Under the pieces are notes generated by a model. The model did not search any database. It was not told where the DNA came from and saw nothing but the letters and a program-made list of their open reading frames with translations. The translations under genes were made by a program, and so were the position numbers. From Suilimivivens sp009774465 (GTDB taxonomy: Bacteria; Bacillota; Clostridia; Lachnospirales; Lachnospiraceae), in the NCBI GenBank assembly GCA_947382645.1, contig CANDAE010000015.1, forward strand, positions 14,671-78,670: a DNA stretch of 64,000 bases, written 5' to 3'. Numbering within the stretch: position 1 is the stretch's first letter; each line of letters opens with the position of its first letter. Below are positions 1 through 7,807 of this stretch, piece after piece.

Positions 1-856
1 AATGAGGCAGTTTTGTGACGCCGAATTCAATTTCCACATGGCACCTGTCGGCAATCCGCTGGGTATTTTCCACTGCTTCCCATGCATAGGGGAAAAGCCC
101 CTTCATCTCTTCTTCACTTTTCACATAATACTGTCCGCCCACATAGCGCATCCTGTCCTCATCCGCCAGCTTTTTCCCGGTCTGAATGCAAAGAAGAATA
201 TCATGGGGTTTTACGTCATCTGCGTAAGTATAATGTACGTCATTGGTGACTACCAGAGGAATGTTAAGCTCCCTGCTCATTTGCAGAAGCGTAGTGTTCA
301 CCATCTTCTGTTCCGGCAGTCCATGATCCTGCAGCTCCAGGAAAAAATTATTTTCTCCAAAACAGTCTCTATATTTAAGGGCGGCTTTTTTTGCTTCCTC
401 CACAAGTCCCTTTTGAATATACCGCTGCACTTCTCCTGCAAGGCAGGCGGAAAGTGCAATAATCCCCTCATGAAACTGGTTTAAAATCTCCATATCCACA
501 CGGGGCTTATAGTAATATCCTTCGGTAAATCCCCGGCTCACAATCCGCATCAGATTATCATAGCCTGTATTATTTTCCGCAAGCAGAACCAGATGGTAGT
601 ATCTGTCCTCGCCGCCTGTCAGCTCCTTGTCAAAACGGGAATTAGGCGCCACATAAATCTCACACCCCAAAACAGGGTTGATTCCTTCTGCTTTACATGC
701 CTTATAAAAATCAATCACCCCATACATAACCCCGTGATCTGTGATGGCGGCGCTGTTCATGCCAAGTTCCTTTACCCGTTTTACGTACTCTTTAATTTTG
801 TTGGAACCATCCAGCAGACTGTACTCTGTGTGGACGTGAAGATGTGTAAATGCCAT
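1..856 (-). CDS. dnaE: DNA polymerase III alpha subunit DnaE, N-terminal part (runs off the left edge)
   Basis: The first ~285 residues of the replicative polymerase alpha subunit are present; the gene continues beyond base 1. The protein opens MAFTHLHVHTEYSLLDG, the PHP-domain signature with the HxHTEYSLLDG metal-binding motif, followed by AAITDHGVMYG and later VVTNDVHY, all standard for bacterial DnaE. No exonuclease insertion is seen in the visible part, so this looks like the DnaE type rather than PolC. The ATG at 856 has an AGGAG ribosome site (864-868). Only 27 bases separate it from the small-gene cassette upstream on the same strand, so dnaE may be read through from that cassette or from a promoter inside it. 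Polymerase palm and fingers lie outside the window. Confidence 0.95.
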   Translation of the reverse strand, partial: MAFTHLHVHTEYSLLDGSNKIKEYVKRVKELGMNSAAITDHGVMYGVIDFYKACKAEGINPVLGCEIYVAPNSRFDKELTGGEDRYYHLVLLAENNTGYDNLMRIVSRGFTEGYYYKPRVDMEILNQFHEGIIALSACLAGEVQRYIQKGLVEEAKKAALKYRDCFGENNFFLELQDHGLPEQKMVNTTLLQMSRELNIPLVVTNDVHYTYADDVKPHDILLCIQTGKKLADEDRMRYVGGQYYVKSEEEMKGLFPYAWEAVENTQRIADRCHVEIEFGVTKLPH

Positions 857-883
857 AAATGTACTCCTAATTTAATTTATCTT

Positions 884-1114
884 TTAAAAATCTTTCTGTA
901 TAATTCTGCCATACCTGCATTCATCCAAAAACAATTCATAAATGTATGCAGCGCTTTCAAGATAAAGTCCTGTTGATGTATCCTGAAGTTTTTCAAAAAT
1001 ATTGGATTGATAAAATTGAAACAATGCATCCTGAATGGAAACTCTGGTGTCTTCCACTATATATTTAACTACATCCTGAATATTTCCTTCAATCAACACT
1101 TGCTGATCACTCAT
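884..1114 (-). CDS. Small DUF3791-like protein, third gene of a DUF3791/DUF3990 cassette
   Basis: A 76-residue acidic, probably helical protein with no signal peptide or membrane segment. Its start overlaps the end of the DUF3990 gene by eight bases, which argues for translational coupling. The pattern (VVKYIVEDTRVSIQDALFQFYQSN followed by LYLESAAYIYELFLDE) resembles the small DUF3791 proteins that travel with DUF3990 genes; I infer the relationship from length, layout and sequence feel, not from a search. It may be an antitoxin or accessory partner of the neighbouring ADP-ribosyltransferase-like protein. It sits directly upstream of dnaE. Confidence 0.8.
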   Translation of the reverse strand: MSDQQVLIEGNIQDVVKYIVEDTRVSIQDALFQFYQSNIFEKLQDTSTGLYLESAAYIYELFLDECRYGRIIQKDF

Positions 1115-1619
1115 TTAAAACACCTGCTTTCTTTAAATGCTGTATTGCTTTTAATGTATGGAAAGAATACTGGTCTGTTAATTTATGATAAGTAAATTGT
1201 TTTTTCAACCCCTCAATATCTATTTTATCCCCCATGTACCTTCTTAAAGTTACTGCTATTTTATCATCTGCCACCGGCCCGATAACAATATCATATTTGT
1301 TGTCTTTATTACATTCAGAATTTTCTATCTCTATTCCTTCGCGCCTTCTATTATTATAAATAAATAAAGCCCACTCTATAGTCGGCACATTAGGAAAGAT
1401 TCTAATACTCAATTCTCCTGAATAAAAAATCCTGTCATCAATCTCATAAATCGTAACAACTGGCATTCCTCCGTAAATACGACTTGTATTTTCCGCCATT
1501 TTTTTTGCCTGTTCTTTCAGTGATGTTAAATAAAAACCACGTCCAAAGTCTTTAAAAGGCCGGCATTTATCCAAATCTATATCTTCTATTTCCATATTCG
1601 ATCCATGATATAAAGTCAT
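1107..1619 (-). CDS. DUF3990 protein, ADP-ribosyltransferase-like fold (putative toxin)
   Basis: About 170 residues beginning MTLYHGSNMEIEDIDL and continuing RPFKDFGRGFYLTSLKEQA. The YHGSN and GRGFYLT motifs are the hallmark of DUF3990, a family placed in the ADP-ribosyltransferase superfamily. The ATG at 1619 forms an ATGA overlap with the stop of the upstream DUF3791 gene and has GGAGG about nine bases before it, so it is preferred to an in-frame ATG at 1646 inside the upstream gene. The three-gene arrangement, all overlapping, resembles a toxin-antitoxin operon, but no toxicity can be read from sequence. The substrate is unknown. Confidence 0.88.
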   Translation of the reverse strand: MTLYHGSNMEIEDIDLDKCRPFKDFGRGFYLTSLKEQAKKMAENTSRIYGGMPVVTIYEIDDRIFYSGELSIRIFPNVPTIEWALFIYNNRRREGIEIENSECNKDNKYDIVIGPVADDKIAVTLRRYMGDKIDIEGLKKQFTYHKLTDQYSFHTLKAIQHLKKAGVLNE

Positions 1620-1840
1620 TTTAATGTTCCTCCATGCTCCTGGCATATAATTGTCAAATGATCCACTGCATCCTCAAAGGAAAATGTATGCTCTACATCA
1701 TATTCCTCTTCCAAAAATGCAATCCCTTTATATTGATATAAATAATTAAATGCTTCTTTAATGTTTACAGCATATCTTTTTGCAAATTCATTTATGCATA
1801 TGACAATATAATCAATCATGTCTTTCTGTTTTTGTGGCAT
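1616..1840 (-). CDS. DUF3791 protein, first gene of cassette
   Basis: A 74-residue protein with the DUF3791 pattern (DYIVICINEFAKRYAVNIKEAFNYLYQYKGIAFL, then FEDAVDHLTIIC; quoted in parts). DUF3791 genes typically lie immediately before DUF3990 genes, as here. AGGAG precedes the ATG at 1840. It shares four bases with the next gene. The role is unknown; a small protein encoded just before a putative ADP-ribosyltransferase toxin is a natural antitoxin candidate, which is inference from layout. Confidence 0.88.
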   Translation of the reverse strand: MPQKQKDMIDYIVICINEFAKRYAVNIKEAFNYLYQYKGIAFLEEEYDVEHTFSFEDAVDHLTIICQEHGGTLK

Positions 1841-1888
1841 ATAATTTCTCCTACTGAAACAATTTTTACGTTTATGCTAATTTTACCA

Positions 1889-1928
1889 AAAAAGAAACAC
1901 CTTGGAAAGTCCCAGGGCATTTCTTTTC
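1889..1928 (-). terminator. Rho-independent terminator after the first M56 gene
   Basis: On the minus strand AAAAGAAA...CCCTGGGA-CTT-TCCAAGGTG...TTTC forms a stem just past the stop at 1936, followed by a T run. It separates the M56 operon from the DUF3791 cassette. Confidence 0.75.
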
Positions 1929-1935
1929 ATGTTTG

Positions 1936-4026
1936 TCATAATTTTATTTGATTCAGTGTATCTTCATCCAGGTAAATACTTATTTTCTGGAACTGCAGGC
2001 CGGTAAGCGAATTTCCCGCCTCCATGTATTGTGCCAGACAGTTTCCCAGACCGTTTTGAGATAAATAAGGCGCGCAGTCATACAGTATATCAAAGGTAAT
2101 TTCATCTTCCAGTGCAAGAAGAAGCTGCTCTAAGCTGTCTTTTCCCAGATAATATTTAATATCTGAAATTGTCGTCTCCGCAGGCACCGCCACTTCTTTG
2201 TTTCTTACCGCTTCGGCAAGATACCTTCCGGAAAGTTCTGAATCGGAATAAATGATGATATCCAGCAGTTCATCTTTATCAAAAGTTTCCCCCTGATTTA
2301 AAAGCCGGGCAAATGCATGGCTTAAGTCTTCACTGTCCATATAGTACAAAAGCTCCAGCACTTCCTCTTTGCTTATATCGCCTGTCTTTATCCTTTCTTT
2401 AACTGCTTCCGCCTGCTCAGCATCTTCCGAGTAAAAAACAGATTCAAAGTCTTTCTCATGAAAAGAAAAATCAACCTTTAAGTCTCTTACTTTGGCTTCC
2501 TGCCCTACAAACTTGATTACATTCCTGCCTTCATTCATTGTAATGTGGGAAGTTTCTTTTTCTCCCGTTTCATTAACTACCTCCACTGTCCCATCCGGCA
2601 AAACATGAACCAGCTTAAATTTACCGTTTAACACTTCAAATACTGATTTTATCTGGATTTCTGTCTCCTTAGACGCATTGACAATCAACACACTATTGGC
2701 ACCGTTTAAAAACATTCCGTTACATTCAATCTGCTTACCGCCCTTATAAATGTACATATGGTATTGATCTGTTACATCCGCTCCGGCAATCAGCTCATCA
2801 TCTTCGTATGCACGCCATGCATCTCCATTTTTATTCACATATACCGGCTCTGCAAGAAAACTTTCCACACTGGAAGCCATCATCCATGATGTCATCTCAT
2901 CCCAAAAGGAAGTATATTCCTCATCCCAGTTTTCTCCTGCAATATGAACCGGCATGGAATCCGGACCAGCTTCTATACTGCTGCAGGCAGACAAGGTAAT
3001 TAATCCTGTGGACAAAAATACGGACAGCAATGCTTTCAATCCACTTTTTTCTTTATATTGGAGAATTCCTTTAAGACGTTCTTTCAAATCCTGTTTTTTC
3101 TCCAAAAGAGTTAAGGATGGTATCCTTCTTCCGGCGCTTATGCTTTTCTGTGCCGCATCTAAAAGAATATTGCCATACGCCTTTTTTCCGTCTTTCGTCA
3201 AACATGCAAGTACCATTTCATCACAGGAAAGCTCACAGTCTGTATTTAACCTTCTGCCCACCAGATAAAGGGCCGGATTAAACCAGTGTATACAAAGTAA
3301 AATCTGATAGAGCCACTTATACCACAAATCCTTTCTTTTCACATGAGCCAATTCATGATGAAGAATCATGGGAAGCTGCTCCATCTCCCTTTCCTGCTTT
3401 GGAAGGACAATCACCGGATTAAATAACCCAACAGTAATAGGGCCGGATATTGCTTCGGTTTCATATACTTTGGGCAGCTTTTTCATGCGAATCCTTTTAC
3501 ATATATTTTCTTCCGCATCAAGCACCTGACTGTCTGAAACAGGCGTCCAGTCTTTTTTCACACAACTTGTAAACTTCCGGTAATCTGTTATTTTTACCAG
3601 TAAAGTAATTAACACTCCTAAAACCCACAGGATTCCTGCTGCCTGCCAAAGATCCGGCTTGGGCAGAATTGGCTTATCAGTGATCGGTTCAAATCCTGCT
3701 TTCTGCGCTTTAGGCTTTTCCAGTATCGGCAAATCTTCTGCGCCGGCATTTCCTGCTTCTGTCTCTTTCGCTTCATCAGACTTAAACATTTCATTTTCTT
3801 CCTGTGTTCCATTCACAGATACAGGCAGCGTCATATGCCAAAAATCCATTTCAACAGAAACAGGAAGCATCAGCCTTGCAATCACCAGCAGCCAGATATA
3901 ATAATTCCAGCGCTTGGAAAGGAATCTTTTTGTTACAGGACGTATCAATAAAATCAGCAGCCCAGTCAATGCACCTGACAGAGACAATGACAAAACGCAT
4001 AGAAAAATCTGTTTTAACATATTCAT
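1936..4026 (-). CDS. BlaR1/MecR1-type M56 membrane metallopeptidase with long C-terminal sensor region
   Basis: About 696 residues. Hydrophobic segments near 5-30 and 45-60 and around 130-150 anchor the protein; the zinc protease motif HHELAH is near residue 225, followed by HWFNPALYLVGRRLNTDCELSCDE, the M56 signature. A further hydrophobic stretch near 335-350 leads to a long extracytoplasmic C-terminal region that is not a penicillin-binding domain and is not recognised. Established role of the family: signal-activated cleavage of a partner BlaI repressor. The repressor gene ends 19 bases upstream. The ATG at 4026 has GGGAG seven bases before it and is preferred to the GTG at 4032. No beta-lactamase gene is nearby, so the inducing signal is unknown. 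Confidence 0.92.
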   Translation of the reverse strand: MNMLKQIFLCVLSLSLSGALTGLLILLIRPVTKRFLSKRWNYYIWLLVIARLMLPVSVEMDFWHMTLPVSVNGTQEENEMFKSDEAKETEAGNAGAEDLPILEKPKAQKAGFEPITDKPILPKPDLWQAAGILWVLGVLITLLVKITDYRKFTSCVKKDWTPVSDSQVLDAEENICKRIRMKKLPKVYETEAISGPITVGLFNPVIVLPKQEREMEQLPMILHHELAHVKRKDLWYKWLYQILLCIHWFNPALYLVGRRLNTDCELSCDEMVLACLTKDGKKAYGNILLDAAQKSISAGRRIPSLTLLEKKQDLKERLKGILQYKEKSGLKALLSVFLSTGLITLSACSSIEAGPDSMPVHIAGENWDEEYTSFWDEMTSWMMASSVESFLAEPVYVNKNGDAWRAYEDDELIAGADVTDQYHMYIYKGGKQIECNGMFLNGANSVLIVNASKETEIQIKSVFEVLNGKFKLVHVLPDGTVEVVNETGEKETSHITMNEGRNVIKFVGQEAKVRDLKVDFSFHEKDFESVFYSEDAEQAEAVKERIKTGDISKEEVLELLYYMDSEDLSHAFARLLNQGETFDKDELLDIIIYSDSELSGRYLAEAVRNKEVAVPAETTISDIKYYLGKDSLEQLLLALEDEITFDILYDCAPYLSQNGLGNCLAQYMEAGNSLTGLQFQKISIYLDEDTLNQIKL

Positions 4027-4045
4027 AACCACACTCCCATCTGTA

Positions 4046-4420
4046 TCAATTCATTGTCCGGTTGAAATAATTACGAAGTTCTTCTATGTCTTCTTTCGTC
4101 AGTGCCTCACTGTTTACCAGTGCAGCCGCCAGATTTCTTGAACTGCCTTTAAAAAATTTGTCCACAAAATGTTTCGTTTCTTCCTTTACATATTCCTCAC
4201 GCTTTATGCAGGGAACATAATAATATACTTCCCTCTTTTCCTGCCTGATCACTCCTTTTTTTAACAGCCTTTGAATCAATGTCAAAACCGTCGTTCTCTC
4301 CCAGTTCTTATTCTCCTCAAGCCGAGTACGGATTTCACCGGCATTTAAAGGAGCATCCGCCGACCACAATACTTCCAGAATTTCCAGTTCCGCATCCGAA
4401 ACTGTTACTTTCTTTTCCAT
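4046..4420 (-). CDS. BlaI/MecI/CopY-family transcriptional repressor (pair 1)
   Basis: About 124 residues. The N-terminal winged helix (VSDAELEILEVLWSADAPLNAGEI, then RTTVLTLIQRLLKKGVI) and the C-terminal dimerisation/cleavage region match BlaI/MecI. It should bind inverted repeats and be inactivated by its M56 partner. I start at 4420 (MEKKVTVSD), the position usual for the family; an in-frame ATG at 4459 lacks a ribosome site. Its promoter carries two dyads suited to such a repressor, suggesting autoregulation. It is co-directional with the M56 gene that follows. Confidence 0.92.
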   Translation of the reverse strand: MEKKVTVSDAELEILEVLWSADAPLNAGEIRTRLEENKNWERTTVLTLIQRLLKKGVIRQEKREVYYYVPCIKREEYVKEETKHFVDKFFKGSSRNLAAALVNSEALTKEDIEELRNYFNRTMN

Positions 4421-4469
4421 TAATCTATACCTGCCTTCCCTTATGTCTTCTTCTGGCATATGCTACAGA

Positions 4470-4518
4470 CTACTTTTGTAGACAGTTATAGTTTACACCT
4501 GTAGACAAAAAATGTCAA
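4470..4518 (-). promoter_or_regulatory. Sigma-A promoter with overlapping BlaI-type operators
   Basis: Minus-strand TTGACA (4518-4513), 17-bp spacer, TAAACT (4495-4490). TACA-GG-TGTA (4503-4494) lies in the spacer and first base of the -10 box, and CTAC-AAAA-GTAG (4481-4470) lies near the expected transcription start. The -35 box overlaps the stop codon of the upstream M56 gene. BlaI-family repressors are known to bind TACA/TGTA-type dyads, so autorepression is likely. Confidence 0.8.
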
Positions 4519-6164
4519 TCCCCGAAAATCTTATTCATTTCCTCCTCTGAAAGGAGAGCCATCCCCACTACATTTCCGTTTTCATCATACTGTGTCATCA
4601 CACCGGTATGCCCATTTTCATCACTGGCAGGCCTTGACAGTACCGTCCCGCTGAACAGGTCGGAATTCCATCCATATTCATTATCCGCAAAAAACCTTAT
4701 TGGTTCACCATGAAAGTAAAGCTGATAGTCGTTTTCAAAAACTTCCGCACTGAGGCCGAAACTTTCATATTTTTCCACCACCTTTAACACAGAATTTTTC
4801 ATGATTCCAACTGCGCTTGTTTCTTCATAAATATATTCCGCTTCCGAATAATCTGTTTTACCTTCTGACGCCACTAAGGCTCCATCATCCGGCAAATTAT
4901 TTTCTTCACCAGGCTGCCCGACATAGTAAAAATGCTCTGTTGCCTGAGAGGTCTCTTCTGCAATTTCTGTGGTTGTAATTTTTTCATCCGGCAGATAAAC
5001 AATCGTTTCCTCATTTACATCCGTTCCTGCTACCCCATTACGATAATCCTCCCCCTGGCCTGTACCAGATGCCTCTCCTGTTACCAGGGAAGGTTCCTGT
5101 CTCGTATCATTCCCATTTACAAGCAGCAGAACAACTGCTGCTGCCACCACCACAGCGACTGTAATTACCACCCATTTTTTCGTTTTCTTCTGTTCCACTG
5201 CTTTTTTAATTCTTATTTTCACACTGTTTTCTCCAAAACCAATGGGATAACCAAACTTTGCGTCACGCTCTCCTGAAAATGCCAAAAGTGTTCTGGCATA
5301 TTCTTTATTGCTGTCATATCCTATTTTTTTCAGTACTGCTTCATCACAGGAAATCTCCATATCCTGCTCCATACAGTAAAAAGCAAGCCACACCAGCGGG
5401 TTAAACCAATGCAGGCACAGCGCCAGATATGCAATTGGCTTAATCAGATAGTCCTTTCGCCGGATATGCATTTTTTCATGCTCCATAATCATTTTCGTCT
5501 GTACCTGGTCAAGCCCTTCGGGCAGATATATCACCGGTATGACCGGCGCTGCCTTTCGTGCAGGTTTTAATGCTCCTGCCACAAAAGGCGTCTTGATCTT
5601 ATCTGAAATTATCACTGTAAAACCCTGATTTTCTATTTGATATTCACCTGCATTGTTTTTACCACATTTTTTTAACCGTGAATTCAAAATAAAATAACTG
5701 ACTGCTCCATACACGATCAGCAGGGATGCGCCTATTCCCCATATTACAGCCAGTTTTGTCCAAATGTTGTCTACTTTTAGAAAAAAGGCATTCACTTTCC
5801 GGAGGGAGTATTCCTTTCCGTTATACAGGACATTGTCACTGCCTTCATCAGGTTTAATCTGTTTTGATTCATCAGCATTGTATACATCATATAGTTCTTT
5901 TAATCCGTTTACCCTGCCCTTGTCACTTTCCCATACCCAAAGGTTGGTGTTATCACCAATTTCCACCAGCTTTTCAGCAGGAATAAGTCCCCAATCCGTA
6001 TGCAGGGCAATCGGACACAAAAGCCGCAAACCTACCGCCAGCCATAAGACATAGGAAAAAATCCTTGGTGCCGGCTTTAGAAAAAGCCTTAACAGCAAAA
6101 CTGCCAAAATAGCAATAGATGCTGTGTAACTCATATTTAGTATTGTTATAAATAATCCGCTCAT
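4515..6164 (-). CDS. Second BlaR1-type M56 membrane metallopeptidase
   Basis: About 549 residues with hydrophobic segments near 5-25, 35-55 and 140-160, then the zinc site HEKMH (HExxH) followed by HWFNPLVWLAFYCMEQDMEISCDEAVL, the M56 signature. A further membrane segment (VVITVAVVVAAAVVLLLV) precedes a C-terminal extracytoplasmic region of about 200 residues that is not a transpeptidase domain and shares little with that of the other M56 protein. GGAGG precedes the ATG at 6164; a GTG at 6179 is the alternative. The partner repressor ends 15 bases upstream. It presumably relays a second extracellular signal. Confidence 0.9.
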   Translation of the reverse strand: MSGLFITILNMSYTASIAILAVLLLRLFLKPAPRIFSYVLWLAVGLRLLCPIALHTDWGLIPAEKLVEIGDNTNLWVWESDKGRVNGLKELYDVYNADESKQIKPDEGSDNVLYNGKEYSLRKVNAFFLKVDNIWTKLAVIWGIGASLLIVYGAVSYFILNSRLKKCGKNNAGEYQIENQGFTVIISDKIKTPFVAGALKPARKAAPVIPVIYLPEGLDQVQTKMIMEHEKMHIRRKDYLIKPIAYLALCLHWFNPLVWLAFYCMEQDMEISCDEAVLKKIGYDSNKEYARTLLAFSGERDAKFGYPIGFGENSVKIRIKKAVEQKKTKKWVVITVAVVVAAAVVLLLVNGNDTRQEPSLVTGEASGTGQGEDYRNGVAGTDVNEETIVYLPDEKITTTEIAEETSQATEHFYYVGQPGEENNLPDDGALVASEGKTDYSEAEYIYEETSAVGIMKNSVLKVVEKYESFGLSAEVFENDYQLYFHGEPIRFFADNEYGWNSDLFSGTVLSRPASDENGHTGVMTQYDENGNVVGMALLSEEEMNKIFGD

Positions 6165-6179
6165 TTTTCCTCCATTCAC

Positions 6180-6602
6180 TTAACTGTTTTCCTGATACTC
6201 GTCAATAAACCGCTGCATCTCTTCCACTTCTTTCGAAGATAATTTTCTCCCCCCGCAAAAGGCGGTAAGAAACTTAGGGAGTGAGCCCGCAAACACATCC
6301 TCCACGTACTTCCGGCTCTGCATTCCATAAAATTCTTCCCTGCTCATCCGTGCTGTTACAATGGCGTTTTCATTTTGAAAAATCCCCTTTTGACACAACT
6401 TTTTTAATACGGTGTATGTAGTTGATTTCTTCCAGTTCATTTCCTTTTCACATACTTTTACCAGTTCCGGCGAGCTGATGGGTTCACGGGCCCATATAAT
6501 TTCGGCAAATTTTTCTTCTGCTTCTGCAAGTTTGTAATTTCCCATTTTTATACCCATCTGCGCGTTGCTGCGCGCGTACAAATCAATAGGTTGAATACGC
6601 AT
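6180..6602 (-). CDS. BlaI-family repressor (pair 2) with repeat-derived N-terminal extension
   Basis: The core from residue 20 on (MGNYKLAEAEEKFAEIIWAR, then STTYTVLKKLCQKGIF) is a BlaI-like winged helix with the usual C-terminal part, and the M56 partner follows. The first 19 residues, MRIQPIDLYARSNAQMGIK, come from a 74-bp repeat that also fronts the unrelated UDPGP gene at 34716. GGAAGG lies about ten bases before the ATG at 6602, while the internal ATG at 6545 has no clear ribosome site, so translation may begin inside the repeat. If 6545 is used, the protein is 121 residues, the usual family length. The gene lies behind a long structured leader. Confidence 0.85.
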   Translation of the reverse strand: MRIQPIDLYARSNAQMGIKMGNYKLAEAEEKFAEIIWAREPISSPELVKVCEKEMNWKKSTTYTVLKKLCQKGIFQNENAIVTARMSREEFYGMQSRKYVEDVFAGSLPKFLTAFCGGRKLSSKEVEEMQRFIDEYQENS

Positions 6603-6616
6603 TTTTATTCAACCTT
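6543..6616 (-). repeat. 74-bp start-codon-bearing repeat, copy 1
   Basis: Differs from copy 2 (34657-34730) at six of 74 positions, with no gap. On the minus strand a perfect 10-bp stem (AGGTTGAATA / TATTCAACCT) holds the ATG in its 8-base loop and part of the ribosome site in its 5' arm. A second GC-rich hairpin (GCGCG / CGCGC) follows. Of the six differences, four are silent in the frame that enters the downstream gene. Confidence 0.9.
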
Positions 6617-6811
6617 CCATGCTGGAGCTGTTTTTGCGAAGGCCGCGAGCCAAATTTCAAATTTGGCTCTGGGATATCGAGTTTGTGGCTCCGGCACAAA
6701 CTCGTGGGTGAGAAATCAGCACATCAGTGGATTTTTCAACCTTTTCTTCTGTGCGGGTTATATTTCATAGCTGCGAGTTTCCGCGTTTAGTCTACAAGCG
6801 ATAGACCTTCT
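6617..6811 (-). other. Hairpin-rich untranslated leader of the second BlaI gene
   Basis: Between the inferred transcription start and the 74-bp repeat there is no gene. Two strong hairpins are visible: GAGCCAAAT-TTCAA-ATTTGGCTC (6647-6669) and CGAGTTTGTG-GCTCCGG-CACAAACTCG (6678-6704). Neither has a T run, so they are not simple terminators. The second resembles the TTTGTGC/GCACAAA hairpins at 20086-20113 and 28683-28710. It could be an RNA regulatory element or repeat debris. Confidence 0.6.
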
Positions 6812-6846
6812 AGTGGTAGTCTATTCCTTATAGACCATTTTGTCAA
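6790..6846 (-). promoter_or_regulatory. Sigma-A promoter with two BlaI-type dyads
   Basis: Minus-strand TTGACA (6846-6841), 17-bp spacer, TAGACT (6823-6818). The perfect dyad GTCTAT-N5-ATAGAC (6819-6835) covers the -10 box and part of the spacer; a second, GTCTAC-N5-ATAGAC (6790-6806), lies about 29 bp away. The layout copies the other BlaI promoter at 4490-4518. The stretch 6847-6998 up to the isochorismatase gene holds nothing further that I recognise. Confidence 0.78.
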
Positions 6847-6998
6847 TGTGTAATATTCTTAAATAATAGAGAATTCAAAATATAACCCGATGCATAACCG
6901 CATTACATTAACCATTATAACAGCCACGTCCATAATCTGATAACCATCTATATTTTTAGTCTTTAAAATGTTTTCTAATAACCTCTTCCATTCTGCCC

Positions 6999-7523
6999 TT
7001 ACCCCTTCATCCTGTCAGTCATCTCCTCCACAGAAATGCACTCCGCATATCTGCCCTTCCACATAAACTCGTTATAATACTTATAACTCTGCTCACTTGT
7101 CATAAAAGCATTATCAAATGTGGAATTCGCATTCTCCGGCACGATTATTTTAAAACCATGCTCAAATCCACACTTGATTGTTGCATCAATACAATAATCC
7201 GTCTGTAATCCAACCACCACCACTGTACGGACATTCTTTTCCGTCAAGTATTCCAACAAGCCTGTTCTCTTAAAAGAACTATTTACCGTCTTATCGAAAA
7301 TCTTCTCATCTGGTTGTGGACTAAAACCTTCATATATCTCAAAACCCGGTGTTCCTTTTGTCAATTTCGAGCCAACACCATCATCGTGCCTTACATAAAT
7401 AACTTCAACAGCATTGTATCTGGCAGCTGCAATTAATGTTTTAACAGCATTCTCGAATGTATTAAAGTTATATAAATCCGGAATAGTTATCAATTTCTGT
7501 GTATCAACTACTAAAAGTACCAT
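6999..7523 (-). CDS. Isochorismatase-family cysteine hydrolase
   Basis: 174 residues, cytoplasmic. The catalytic triad of the family is visible: Asp in LLVVDTQ (residue 7), Lys in EKIFDKTVNSSF (about 78) and Cys in GLQTDYCIDATIKCGFEHG (about 112). The family hydrolyses amides or vinyl ethers such as nicotinamide, ureidoacrylate or isochorismate; the substrate here cannot be named. GAGG lies before the ATG at 7523. It appears to be a single-gene unit between the BlaI promoter and metK. Confidence 0.9.
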   Translation of the reverse strand: MVLLVVDTQKLITIPDLYNFNTFENAVKTLIAAARYNAVEVIYVRHDDGVGSKLTKGTPGFEIYEGFSPQPDEKIFDKTVNSSFKRTGLLEYLTEKNVRTVVVVGLQTDYCIDATIKCGFEHGFKIIVPENANSTFDNAFMTSEQSYKYYNEFMWKGRYAECISVEEMTDRMKG

Positions 7524-7720
7524 CTGTTCAACCTCACTCTTATTTCCTCAAATTATTTTTCTTATCAAAAAATGCTTTTTCCAACATATCATACTCTACA
7601 TTAGTATAGCTATTATTGCCTCCCAATCGCATTCCCACAGATTTCTGCAGTACAATTCAAAATTTTACACAGTGTTTCTAATGTGTTCGCTGTAACACAC
7701 ATGAACAGTTAGAAAAGACA

Positions 7721-7774
7721 AAATGAAAATGCATGAAAAAGCATCCTTCAGCCTTCTCATGCATCTTTCATTTT
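7721..7774 (-). terminator. metK terminator
   Basis: A long near-perfect stem, AAATGAAA/ATGCATGA pairing with TCATGCAT/TTTCATTT (one bulged base), lies just past the metK stop codon (minus strand) and ends in a T-rich arm. Confidence 0.75.
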
Positions 7775-7807
7775 AACTATAATCTCAATATTCTATAATT
7801 GGAAATC

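Noticed and set aside
2..484. A 160-codon plus-strand frame at the left edge
   Set aside because: It runs antisense through dnaE, whose PHP motifs are clear; the plus frame shows no family features.
3680..3700. A GGTTCAAATCC-like T-arm suggesting a tRNA
   Set aside because: It is inside the M56 coding sequence and no acceptor or anticodon stems surround it.
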